DNA from: Elymus sibiricus
Lineage: Eukaryota; Streptophyta; Magnoliopsida; Poales; Poaceae
NCBI GenBank assembly: GCA_039707655.1
Contig: CM077672.1
Span: 196,888,537 to 196,952,536, forward strand
DNA: 64,000 nt
Reading direction: 5' to 3'
Made by a program: the position numbers and the translations under genes. Below are positions 32,517 through 41,614 of the stretch, in pieces. Within the stretch, counting starts at the first letter, position 1. The number at the start of each line of letters is the position of its first letter. The notes beneath the pieces were generated by a model that saw only the letters and a list, made by a program, of their open reading frames with translations, made no database searches and was not told the DNA's origin.

Positions 32517-33436
32517 GCAGCTCATTCCGTCGCTCGAAGAGGATGTCATGCCAGAACGGACTGTCCACGCCATACTGCGGCATCGCCCTCGCCTCCGGCG
32601 TGAGGCCCACGTGGAAGAGGTGGCTGGCGCGGTTGAACGCCGGCGTGCCGAGACGCCGCCCAGGCTGAGCTCCAGCCCTTCGGCAACCGCATGTCCGGCG
32701 GCGCGAAGATGTCGAGCCGCGCCAGCTCCTCTGCCTCGGTGACGGTGAGGCTGCACGCCAGCCAGCTGCTGCTGCCAGCTTCGTGGTCATTGCGAGGCAT
32801 AGCGGCGGCGGGTGAGGAGAGGCGTGTTGGCTGTCGGGTGCGCGAGGAGGAGAGTGCGGCGGCGGGAGTGAAGGTGTGAGCGATCTGTGTGCACGGCGGC
32901 GATTTAGAGAGGGTGTGATTTGTAGGCAGGGTGGGAGGGCTGGTTAGTGACCGACGGGTGGCCGGCATTATGTCGCCATTAATGGTAGTGGCATCGGAAT
33001 TCGTCCGGCCACATAGTGGGACGACGGGACGACGGCGCATACAGCAAAGGCTGCAGACGTAATAACACCGTGTCAATACAGGGCAGCACACGGCATACCC
33101 GCGGACGCACGGCTAAGACGCCACCCCATCACAGCGCCTTGACCTGCGACGAGTACAGCCACGTGGCGTGGCTGTACGCCGTGTGTGCTGCGGGGACACT
33201 CGGCTTTGTGCGTTGTACGCCCAATATTTTGGGTACGCCGAGGCTCGCGGGTTGGTCGTGCGGCACACGCCGGACGCACGGTTTATAGCCTTGTGCGCCG
33301 GGTGGCCGATCTAAAACTCTTCGCGTACGCGTGAACACAAGGCGAAAAATGATTTTCCTGCCGTGTAACAAAATTATTGTATTTTTTATGATGATCCATG
33401 CTTGGATTGGACATTCTTGAGGTACGGTAACACGCC
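32517..33436 (-). pseudogene. gene-like fragment, copy B
   Basis: Direct repeat of copy A (13,870-13,909 plus 23,707-24,597) with dozens of point differences. Minus-strand ATG at 32,800 gives MPRNDHEAGSSSWLAC and the same AEELARLDIFAPPDMRLPKG block, again followed by a frame shift; the frame PEARAMPQYGVDSPFWHDIL continues to FERRNELL and is then cut at 32,517. At the right the similarity ends at GGTAACAC. Unlike copy A it is uninterrupted. Confidence 0.55.
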
Positions 33437-33908
33437 TCAATTTGACCCCTAAATTTCTAGGTTTTGAAAGCTTCCGGACACATTTTATTTTTTAGGGTGT
33501 AGCTAGGTCTTAGTTGACTTAGACTTAACCAAGTCCGAATCAAGTGACATAGCATATATGAAAGGGAAAAGAGAAAAGAAAAAAGAAAAATTTGCACGAA
33601 TCTCCACATAAGATCTCACGAGTATAGCATCGATTGAGACATAACCAAGTCTCAGTCGACTGAGATCTAGCAACACTATATTTCTTACCATTTTTCCTAG
33701 TCCTAGGTTTTGGAGAAGTTGCAAATCAAACATACTTTTTTTTTTTGGCCTCTTTGTCGTGATTAATTGGCCCGTCGAGTGATTTCATCACCATCAGTAC
33801 ACAACCACATCGAAAATCAAGAACAAAACCTAATTTACTCACTAATAATGAAAGAACAACGGTAGCTAGGCTGCTATATAATTTAGATAGGGACGTATCA
33901 TCAATAAT
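33437..33908. other. intergenic sequence downstream of the calmodulin-like gene
   Basis: No coding region. Contains the small foldback element at 33,503-33,670 and a T9-10 run at about 33,738. Confidence 0.5.
33503..33670. mobile_element. small foldback/MITE-like element
   Basis: The first 39 bases (CTAGGTCTTAGTTGACTTAG...) are the imperfect complement of the last 39 (...GTCTCAGTCGACTGAGATCTAG), with about 80% pairing. The right arm contains a perfect 16-base palindrome, TCTCAGTCGACTGAGA (33,650-33,665). No clear target duplication. Confidence 0.55.
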
Positions 33909-34460
33909 TCACGGCGCAAGCATCATCATGCGGGTAAACTCGTTGAAGCAGACGAAGCCGTCGCCGTCGGTGTCGACGCCGCCGATCATGCGGCGGCAGT
34001 CCTCGACGGAACACCGCTCGTCGCCGAGGGAGGCCAACACGGCACGGAGCTCCTCGGCGGAGATCCTCCCGCCCCCGTCAGCGTCAAACACCGCAAATGT
34101 GTCCCTCAGCTCGCCGTCGTCCGCGGCCTCCGCGGCCTCGATCCCCTCAAGCGCGAGGCCGGCCTCCGCCTCGGCGAGCATCGCGACCAGCTCCTCCTCC
34201 GTCGACACGACTGTACGCAACGCCACCTCCAGCTCCAGCCGCGTCACGGCGGCCACGGCCGGTTTCTTGGTCGTCCCGGAGCCGGATGGTGCCGCCGCCC
34301 CCGAAGACGACGGCAGGACGGATCTCGGCGTTGTGACGGACTGGTCATCTGATGCCGACGACTACGCGGTGGAGGCGAAGGAGCCGCCGTTGCCGCTCCT
34401 TTTGGATCTTTTCTTCCCCTTGTTCTCCTTCTTGGAAGTGGAGGAACCGAAGAACTTCAT
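33909..34460 (-). pseudogene. calmodulin-like (EF-hand) gene with premature TAG
   Basis: Minus-strand ATG at 34,460 (MKFFGSSTSKKENKGKKRS) opens a 183-aa frame interrupted by one TAG at codon 33 (34,362-34,364); the rest is open to the stop at 33,909. Two EF-hand loops are clear: [12 protein letters not shown] (34,050-34,085) and [12 protein letters not shown] (33,939-33,974), with the expected flanking helices. The N-terminal half, rich in Lys/Ser, lacks obvious EF-hands. Two C-terminal hands and 150-200 aa fit plant CML calcium sensors. If translation restarted at [10 protein letters not shown] (34,256), a 115-aa protein with both EF-hands could still be made. A TATA-like motif lies ~105 bases upstream. 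It is the only ordinary host gene recognised here; the stop may be a real mutation or a sequence error. Confidence 0.8.
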
Positions 34461-34562
34461 GGCTGTCCTAGGCTCGCACGTATCTTGCGAAAGAGTGGAC
34501 CAGGAGGAGGGAGAGAGGAAGGGATGGTGGCGGAGCTGCGGAAGAGTAGACGGCCGGGGGAG

Positions 34563-34570
34563 AATTATAA
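34563..34570 (-). promoter_or_regulatory. TATA-like box of the calmodulin-like gene
   Basis: Minus strand CCTTATAATTCTCC, about 105 bases upstream of the ATG; the intervening CT-rich sequence looks like a plant 5' leader. Confidence 0.5.
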
Positions 34571-36490
34571 GGGTGATCGCAGACGCGAAGGAGGTGAGCT
34601 TCGAGGAAGCTTCGCGCGGGAAAAACGTACGTACTGGTTCGCCCGGACCTACCTTTCCTCCGATTTATTCGCCTCCGCTTTGAAGGCTTCTTTCATTCGT
34701 CTGCATGAAACCTTCTTACCAATTTAGTACATAAATTTTAACAGTGTCATGAAGGTGAGAGGTGGACAAATCATGGAGGGTTTAATTAAATTTAGCCTGT
34801 TCTCTTCGTCGAAAATGACCAGATACATATCAAATACACAAACGAAGACAACACTAATCATGCAAACTCTCTCCGCTACTTATTCAATTTAGAATTTTTC
34901 TTCGATTCGCATCCAATCTTATGATAAGATTAGTGGAGATTTCCACGTCTCCATCGCGTGGCAAGTGGCAACTAGGGTTTTCTTGCCGCCGCCACCCGCC
35001 AGTGGGCATGGACTCGCTCTTTGTGGCCACTGCGAAGCCTTCCCAGCCTATTGCTGCAGTTTTGAGCTTCGTCTAAATCAGGTGTTGGTGGTCTAGCTGG
35101 TTGATGGAGGTGTCACTCCTCTCGGTGTCTGGTGCGGCGGTTGTCATTGTCGTACTTGGCCATCGCCAGTGTCGCCGGGCTGAGGTCGGACCTCGCAATG
35201 ACATGAGAAGGCGTTGTCCTGCCACTAGATCTAGTCAAGGGGGTTAGTGCACGGTCATTGTTGGCCGCCTCTACGATGGATCTGGTGTGAGTGGTCCTCG
35301 CCTATTCGCACATATTGGAGATGTGCAGTATTCGTCTTTGTGTGGGTGGGCGTTAGCGAGAGAATGGTGTGCTGGTTGTGGAGGAGCGTTGGCACAACAG
35401 CGAGGTTGACCAGCTACGCATATGTGGTGCCTCTCGGTGTAAGACGCGTAAGGTTGGCTTCTCAACCTTCAGAGCGAATGAGCGATAGCTCCGGGTGGTG
35501 GGCATGTTGACACCCTATCTGCTGGTACTGGTTTGTTTTGTCAGCTATGAGGACAGTGATGTGGCTTGTGTGGGAAACACTCGTGGTGCGGGAGTTGTCA
35601 TCATGGCCTATCCTGCCGAGATCTGGGTGTCGTCTATAGCAACCCCCTCCCTAGTCTACCTCGCCTCCTAAAGGCCCCTGGTTTGGTGACAGTGCTTGGA
35701 TTGGTTGCTCTGTCGGCCTCGCCCACGGTTGTCTTAGCTAGAGTGCTTACTGCATCGACGGCCATGTTGGGGTGCATCTTGATACATGTGAGGTAGTGTG
35801 GCTGGTATATTTTGAATAGTAGGTGGTCGGTTCCTAGATTTGAACGACGGTGTTGATGATGGTGACTGTGACACTACTGCTAATGGCGGTATTTTCCCGC
35901 CTCGTGACTCCGGCTGTGTTGATATCTTCCTTTCTTTTATTTTGAATATAATTCTACTTTTTTTTAATCTTTTCAGAAAAAACTATTCCTGCTTTGTTTG
36001 ATCCAGTTTCGATTATTCTCCTCGATAGATTCTATCTTAAAATATACATTGCTAACACAACAAAACTTTCCATTTCTTTCTATTGAGATGTAAAAGGAGA
36101 AAAAAAATGGATTTCTAGTCACAGGCTGCAAAATTCAAAATAAATTAAAACCGTTAACTAGAATTATCGTATTTTTTTAATTGCAATAGTGAATGACTCT
36201 TAAAGCTTAATTCATGTATAGGTAAACTTTCCGTCTAAACAACATTATTATCTAGATTATAATTATTTTGATTTGGTTTTTGTAACCTAGATTTTGTAGT
36301 CTGAAGCTGACAACACAAAATATAGAGGTGATATCAAAACTGTTGTCTACTTTTCTTTTCACGGGTAAACTAGCTAGGGACACGTAGACCATGCAAAATC
36401 AGATTCTGATCAGTTATGGACATACGTACGCCTTCATACAGTCAAGTCGGCACAGCATCTGTTTAGTATGAGTGTATGGCCTCCTCGACG
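34571..36490. other. intergenic sequence, no gene recognised
   Basis: 34,600-34,960 is AT-rich. 34,970-35,930 is GT/GC-rich with short open frames on the plus strand (e.g. 35,247-35,510 and 35,566-35,796) that resemble no protein; it reads like an old, decayed transcript or element. 35,940-36,480 is AT-rich again. I see nothing functional. Confidence 0.45.
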
Positions 36491-37111
36491 GGAATTTTTG
36501 TCGAAAGAGACCACCTGACGAACGGAATTGCTAGAAAAGACCTCCTCTGAGATAAATTGTCAAAAAGGACCCCCTCGGTCGTGGCGGCAGGCGCGCCAGG
36601 CGACACGTGGCACCTGCCGCCACGGTGCCAGGCGGCAGCCCCTGCCGCCATGACGGCAGGCGGCATGTGAGGCATAACCGGATCACCGAGCCGCAACGGA
36701 ACGGGCAGGGCAGGTGGGCCCTGCCGCCTGCGCGCGAGGCGCCAGCGGTGGGTCCTGCCGCCACGGCTTGAGGCGGCCACACTGTGCGGCCTGCTGCCTC
36801 GTTTCGTCGTTTCGTCGATTTCGTCCGTTTTTTAATCACTGATTCGTATGACTGATTTGTACGCTGCTGATGCCGCGAGCCGAGCTGACGGGAATTGAGG
36901 GTGCTGATTCCAATGGATGCATGCATGCAATGTTGCTTCGGCCGACGTCGTGTATTTTCCCGCCTAATAACAAATTGAATATCAAATGTTACCCCCAAAT
37001 GTCACCCCAAATTTGTTTTTTTCACCGATGAAAAACTGCCGCTCCGTTTCACATGAAAATTGTCAAGCATGCTTGCGACACTAACACGAACATCCACAAA
37101 AAAATTCAGAA
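36491..37111 (+). repeat. left terminal inverted repeat of the MULE
   Basis: GC-rich core with many GGCGGCAGG/CTGCCGCC motifs, then GCATGCATGCATGC (about 36,918) and TATTTTCCCGCCTAATAAC (E2F-like, about 36,954). Reading frames across it are shared with the other repeat and are not considered coding. Confidence 0.9.
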
Positions 37112-37654
37112 CTGTTTGGTAGTGAACTGCGTGACTCCCGCCTGAAATTTCGTCAGTTGGCGCTCTAATTTCCCGCACTGATTGTGCTGCGCGCAATGAG
37201 ACAGCACCACCCGCTGTCGGTTGTTGATTTTTGGCGCGTTGTGCCGACAGGTCCCGTGATAGCTCTGGAATCTGCGCTCGTTTCCTTTATATGAGGTAGG
37301 CAGTGCCTCATTTTGGTTCGTTGCCCGCTCACTCCTCTCCTCTCTGCTCTCTCTAAGTGTTGCCTCAGTGCCCCTCTGCTCTCTCTAAGTGACCTAGAAC
37401 ACATAGAAAGAAAAGCTCGGTAACCAACTCCGGTGCCAACTCGAAGAGACCTGCCTAGAGTGCCGCATCAGCTAGGGGTGCCGCAATCTCAAAGAAAGTC
37501 ACCCTTTCCCTCCATTTGTTCCCGCTATTCTTTCCCGCCATTCTTTCCCGCCATCTTCTTTCCCGCCGTTTTCTTTCCCGCCATCTTCTTTTCTCAACCT
37601 ATAAAACCCCCTCCACACTAAGGTGGGTAAGCAGTCCAGTGTAGTCTCGTCAAG
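37112..37654 (+). promoter_or_regulatory. promoter with tandem E2F-type sites and TATA box
   Basis: Four perfect TTTCCCGCC sites begin at 37,531, 37,544, 37,559 and 37,574, with a weaker TTCCCGC at 37,519. TTTGGCGC-type variants occur near 37,228. A TATA box, CTATAAAAC (37,599-37,607), follows, and the ORF starts at 37,655. TTTSSCGC is the known E2F/DP consensus of S-phase genes. The layout suggests a promoter switched on in dividing cells. Confidence 0.6.
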
Positions 37655-38050
37655 ATGTCCGGTTTTTCTTTTGATCATAGTTTTCACCCTAGTATGTCCC
37701 AACGTCTTCTGTGGTTAGCCGGCGATTTCAAGATAGACAATAGGATAGTCCCATGGGACGAACTCCTCAGTAGTGACACCCTACTGAATGAGCTGGGTCA
37801 CGCATTAACTAGGTGCGGGTGGCCTTCAAGGACCTTTGAGGAGATACGGAAAGAACTTCTCAGGTTGCATGGAAGATGGAAGAAGCAACAGCATAAAAGT
37901 GAATCATACCTAAAGTATGCAGCAAAACATACTTTTTTATGGAGTGCCGACAGCGACGACGAAGACGATATCTTCATGCCGAGCACCAAGGATAGGCCTC
38001 CTCATAAGTTCCATACAACCGTTGGAATATCTTTTCCTTCGCATGCCTAG
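37655..38050 (+). CDS. small MULE-borne protein of unknown function
   Basis: 131 aa, beginning MSGFSFDHSFHPSMSQRLLW. It has a helical middle (DELLSSDTLLNELGHALTRC, then an EEIRKELLRLHGRWKKQQ basic helix) and an acidic patch SADSDDEDDIF. It is led by a TATA box 50 bases upstream and its end overlaps the end of the transposase remnant on the other strand. In maize MuDR a second gene, mudrB, lies convergent to the transposase gene in the same way; I see no sequence match to it. No catalytic motif. The C-terminus may be spliced differently, because the last ~25 residues lie in the overlap. Confidence 0.55.
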   Translation: MSGFSFDHSFHPSMSQRLLWLAGDFKIDNRIVPWDELLSSDTLLNELGHALTRCGWPSRTFEEIRKELLRLHGRWKKQQHKSESYLKYAAKHTFLWSADSDDEDDIFMPSTKDRPPHKFHTTVGISFPSHA

Positions 38051-38897
38051 CCTTGCTGTAGCTGACAGGGAAGCCAATCTGATCAGCTGCGGTTTTCTGC
38101 AAAGCCCTAATACTAATGTTGAGACTTTCCTGTATAATCGTTTCCATCACTCTATGCTGGCGGTGGATGGCGATTGCATAGCTATTTATTGCCTGGTAAG
38201 CAGATTTCTTGTCTGGGAAAATCTGCCCAACGTCCAGACTTCCCGCTTCTAGGCCAGAAACAGAGTGAAATTCATTGGTAATGCTCATAACCTGTAAAAA
38301 CTCAGGGTCCATTGGTGCCGCGACCGCCCTCTGAGGAGGAACAACTTCTTCATCGTCTGAGTCCGAAGAGTCAGAAGAATGACCGTCATCATCATCATCT
38401 AGCGCCTCCGGCAATCCCTCCACGTGTTCGCTCAAGTCAACGACCGCAGACCAATATCCTGTGTCATACACATGCTGGCCGCCTGTCGGTTCCGATGGGC
38501 CGGCGCTAGGGGCTGCAGTGATGGCCAACTCGACCTCACCACCGTCGCTACTACACCCGGCGTCATCAGTGACAGAAATGAACTCCAGATACACCATCGG
38601 CTGTCCAAACATAGAGTTCCTGGGATTGCTTGCAAACCTCATGTACGACCCCCACGAATTTTCACATGTGACCGGCCGCAGAACCCAACGGGCACCCTCA
38701 ACGACGAAGGCCTCCATTGTCATTTTTTTTTCATGCATCGCTGGGCCAACCGCCGCTCGGATGCACCTTCTGACTGCCGCATAACCTACATTGACCATGT
38801 CTCTCACTACAACTGTAGTCGACCCGCACATGGACACATCCACCCCGGAAGGACCGTCGCGTACGACGTCCCCATAGAACACTAACAGATTTTCCAT
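37974..38897 (-). pseudogene. MURA-like transposase, N-terminal part with internal deletion
   Basis: 307 aa, beginning MENLLVFYGDVVRDGPSGVD. An N-terminal beta-rich region is followed by an acidic linker (DDDDDGHSSDSSDSDDEE). Next is the start of a MuDR-type DNA-binding domain (VGQIFPDKKSAYQAINSYAI ... HRVMETI), which jumps directly to ARHAKEKIFQRLYGTYEEAY, a segment that normally lies just before the catalytic domain. The zinc-finger part of the DNA-binding domain and the whole DDE and SWIM region are missing. It cannot act as a transposase, though a DNA-binding or interfering product is conceivable. Confidence 0.7.
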
Positions 38898-38963
38898 CGT
38901 ACCTAAAAAATATCCATATTTCCGTTAGAAATAATCGGTTTGTTTCTAAATGTTTTCAAAAAA

Positions 38964-39569
38964 TTCTGAATTTTTTTGTGGATGTTCGTGTTAGTGTCGC
39001 AAGCATGCTTGACAATTTTCATGTGAAACGGAGCGGCAGTTTTTCGTCGGTGAAAAAAACAAATTTGGGGTGACATTTTGGGGGTAACATTTGATGTTCA
39101 ATTTGTTATTAGGCGGGAAAATACACGACGTCCGCCGAAGCAACATTGCATGCATGCATCCATTGGAATCAGCGCCCTCAATTCCCGTCAGCTCGGGCTC
39201 GCGGCATCAGCAGCGTACAAATCAGTCATACGAATCAGTGATTAAAAAACGACGAAACGAGGCAGCAGGCCGCACAGTGTGGCCGCCTCAAGCCGTGGCG
39301 GCAGGGCCCACCGCTGCTGCCTCGCGCGCAGGCGGCAGGGCCCACCTGCCCTGCCCGTTCCGTTGCGGCTTGGTGATCCGGTTATGCCTCACATGCCGCC
39401 TGCCGTCGTGGCGGCAGGGGCTGCCGCCTGGCACCGTGGCGGCAGGTGCCACGTGTCGCCTGGCGCGCCTGCCGCCACGACCGAGGGGGTCCTTTTTGAC
39501 AATTTATCTCGGAGAGGATCTTTTTTGGCAATTCCGTTCGTCAGGTGGTCTCTTTCGACGAAAATTCCC
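38964..39569 (-). repeat. right terminal inverted repeat of the MULE
   Basis: Reverse complement of 36,491-37,111, carrying GTTATTAGGCGGGAAAATAC (E2F-like, about 39,106) and GCATGCATGCATCC. Confidence 0.9.
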
Positions 39570-40114
39570 TCGACGGAGGACGAGACGTGTGACGGGTTCG
39601 GCTGGCGGGGAAAGCGCAGCGAAACTTCCTCGGTTGGCGGGCAGCGCTGACCCTGAAGTGAATCCGGTCGAGTTGGTTCGTCGGGAAACTGGGAAGGAAT
39701 TTCGGCCCGGTTACGTCGGAACCGCCTCGAAAACAACGAAAGCAAAGTCCTATCTGCTTCTGGGGTCACGCGTGATCAGTTTACCGTGCGTGCCATGCAT
39801 GGTTCAAAATCGGTGCAGGTTCCAAAGGCAAGCGACACTGCTTTGTGTACAATACTCTTAAATTAATGCAAAGCACGAGATTAGTTAGCCTAGGTGCTGC
39901 GAACTGGTCTGATCTTGCCACATCATGTATGTATAGTCAAGCTTATAGCCATCAAGTAAAATAGTTACATATAAATATGTACTACTTTGTTGATACACGG
40001 ACCATCTTCCTCTCTCACAAAGTGTCTAGAAACGTGTGCTACAGTCGGCTGTTAAACAGTGGCCCGCTTCTCTTATCTCTCCTCCAACTCATCAAAAATA
40101 TAATATTTAAAGTC
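39570..40114. other. intergenic sequence right of the MULE
   Basis: No gene. A 45-base block TATAGTCAAGCTTATAGCC... at about 39,936 recurs in direct orientation at about 40,551, on the other side of the MITE. Confidence 0.5.
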
Positions 40115-40117
40115 TTA

Positions 40118-40528
40118 GAGCATCTCCAACAGCCTTGCTATATTTGGCTAGGATTTGTAAAAACTGAAAATATAGCAACTTGACCCAAAAACATTGCTCC
40201 AACAGCCTTTGTATAAGTGGTCCCCCCACAGAATCTTTTACAAAGCTTTGTATATTTGCACCTCCACTTGGTATATTTGCAAAGTCTAGAGTCACTTTGT
40301 ATAATTTTTAGCAGCCCACTTTTGTTCCATTGACAAGTGGACCCCACTGCCCCCTAGATTCCTGCTGGCCCGCGCTTGGCACATGTCCCAACGTGTCATT
40401 GAGAGGCTTGCTAAATTTTATAGCAAGGCTGTTGGAGCAAAAAATTGTTGGGGTTGCTAAATCTTCTCTCTCCTCTTGCTATACCCAGTTTTTAGCAAGT
40501 GAGGATAGCAAGGCTGTTGGAGATGCTC
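40118..40528. mobile_element. Harbinger/Tourist-type MITE
   Basis: Terminal inverted repeats GAGCATCTCCAACAGCCTTG and CAAGGCTGTTGGAGATGCTC (20 bases perfect, followed by CTAT/ATAG), flanked by TTA at 40,115-40,117 and 40,529-40,531. 411 bp, no coding capacity. It has the same target preference as the PIF/Harbinger element at 26,300 but a different terminus. Confidence 0.93.
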
Positions 40529-40531
40529 TTA

Positions 40532-40899
40532 CAGCCCGCCTACGTCATCTATAGTCAAGCTTATAGCCATCAAGTACAATAGTTACATATTGTAGTTGCT
40601 CTAACTAGATGGTTAGGTTCTTTGTGGTTGTACCCGTCCACCAAGATTTAAGTCCTAGACTTGACATTGGTGCTCCACGCGTTCATAGTGGTGAGTGTGT
40701 GTATGTGAACGTCTTTGATTGTACCGTGTTAAAAAAAGTTAGCCTAGGTGCTTTCTTTGTCGGCGTAGTCATCATCCAACTGCCGCTGGCACACTCTCAA
40801 ACTGGACGGCCTAGCATGGCACGCTAAAACAAAGATTCAAACAGGAGGATGATACGTTTTTTTCTATAAGACCGTACGCAAGCCCCTGATTTTTTTTCT
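40532..40899. other. intergenic sequence
   Basis: No gene. GTTAGCCTAGGTGCT at about 40,738 repeats the same 15 bases at about 39,884. Confidence 0.5.
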
Positions 40900-41614
40900 C
40901 TTGCTCCTGCCAATGTTTTGGAACCGAAAGATCATGAGGATGTTCCATGTTTTAGTAGGGACGATGAGGGAAAGGAAGGTCATGCGACCAATAAAAACCT
41001 TCGGCAAAGGTGGGGCGTACTCGTAAGCGAAAATAGTACGACCTATCTGTTGTGCGCCACGGTACTAGGAATGGGTTCAAAGTTAAATTTTGAGCTATGA
41101 GAGGCATCTTCTGGAATAGAAGAGGTCTTCTGGACTTGGCTAAACGTAAATTCTTAAAGGAAGGAAACGGCTAGGGAACAAAAGTTGGATTTTTGTCGCT
41201 TTGTTAGAAACCGGTAGGACAAACTTTACTTCCCAATTTTTGGACTATTTCGGGTGGTTTGGCTGCTTCCCGCCTTGAGGGAGATCTCAAGGGATCTTAC
41301 TTGCGGTGAACAAGGCATCACTCGAGGTAAGAAAGACAGTGGTGGGTGATTATATTGTCAAATTTCATGTGTGTTCGAAAGTTGACAGCTTCGACTGTGC
41401 CATGGTTGCCGTCTATGGGGCGGCTCAACTAGAGTTCAAATCTGAATTCCTTTCGAAACTAGTTCGTATTTGTGGAGTGGGAGGAGATTTAATACTATTC
41501 TTAGGAGGGAGGAGAAAAATAATGATAAGTCTGATGGTCGCTAACCATTTATGTTCAATGCAATTATTGAGAATCTGGACCGAGAGAGATAGCTCTCATA
41601 GGTAGACAATATAC
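40900..41614 (+). pseudogene. LINE fragment, endonuclease region
   Basis: From 41,097 the plus strand reads MRGIFWNRRGLLDLAKRKFL, a typical start of the LINE ORF2 endonuclease. After a stop and frame changes, it reads GDYIVKFHVCSKVDSFDCAM, VAVYGAAQ and FNAIIENLD-like segments of the exonuclease/endonuclease/phosphatase fold. At least three breaks. Sequence before 41,097 may be the end of ORF1. It is cut at about 41,614 by the tail of another LINE. Confidence 0.65.

Larger units (their letters stand above)
36491..39569. mobile_element. Mutator-like element with long terminal inverted repeats
   Basis: 36,491-37,111 is repeated in reverse complement at 38,964-39,569 with about 95% identity by eye: ends GGGAATTTTTGTCG and CGACGAAAATTCCC, inner limits at ATTCAGAA/TTCTGAAT. 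~0.6-kb inverted repeats and a MURA-like coding remnant identify a MULE. The bases TCGAC occur on both outer flanks (36,486-36,490; 39,570-39,574), shorter than the usual 9-base duplication, so the exact ends may be off by a few bases. Inside are two convergent ORFs overlapping by 77 bases. Confidence 0.85.

Noticed and set aside
23707..33436. The 0.9-kb direct repeats as LTRs of one large retrotransposon
   Set aside because: No TG...CA ends, no primer site or purine tract next to them, and they carry coding-like sequence in minus orientation.
35247..35796. Short plus-strand frames in the GT-rich region as genes
   Set aside because: Low complexity, no conserved motif, no promoter or splice signals that fit.
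36486..39574. A 9-base target duplication for the MULE
   Set aside because: Only TCGAC is shared by the two flanks; a longer duplication could not be confirmed, so the ends are stated as approximate.
39091..39861. A 256-aa frame in the right MULE terminal repeat
   Set aside because: It runs through GC-rich inverted repeat and out into flanking DNA; the left repeat carries related but differently framed reading frames.
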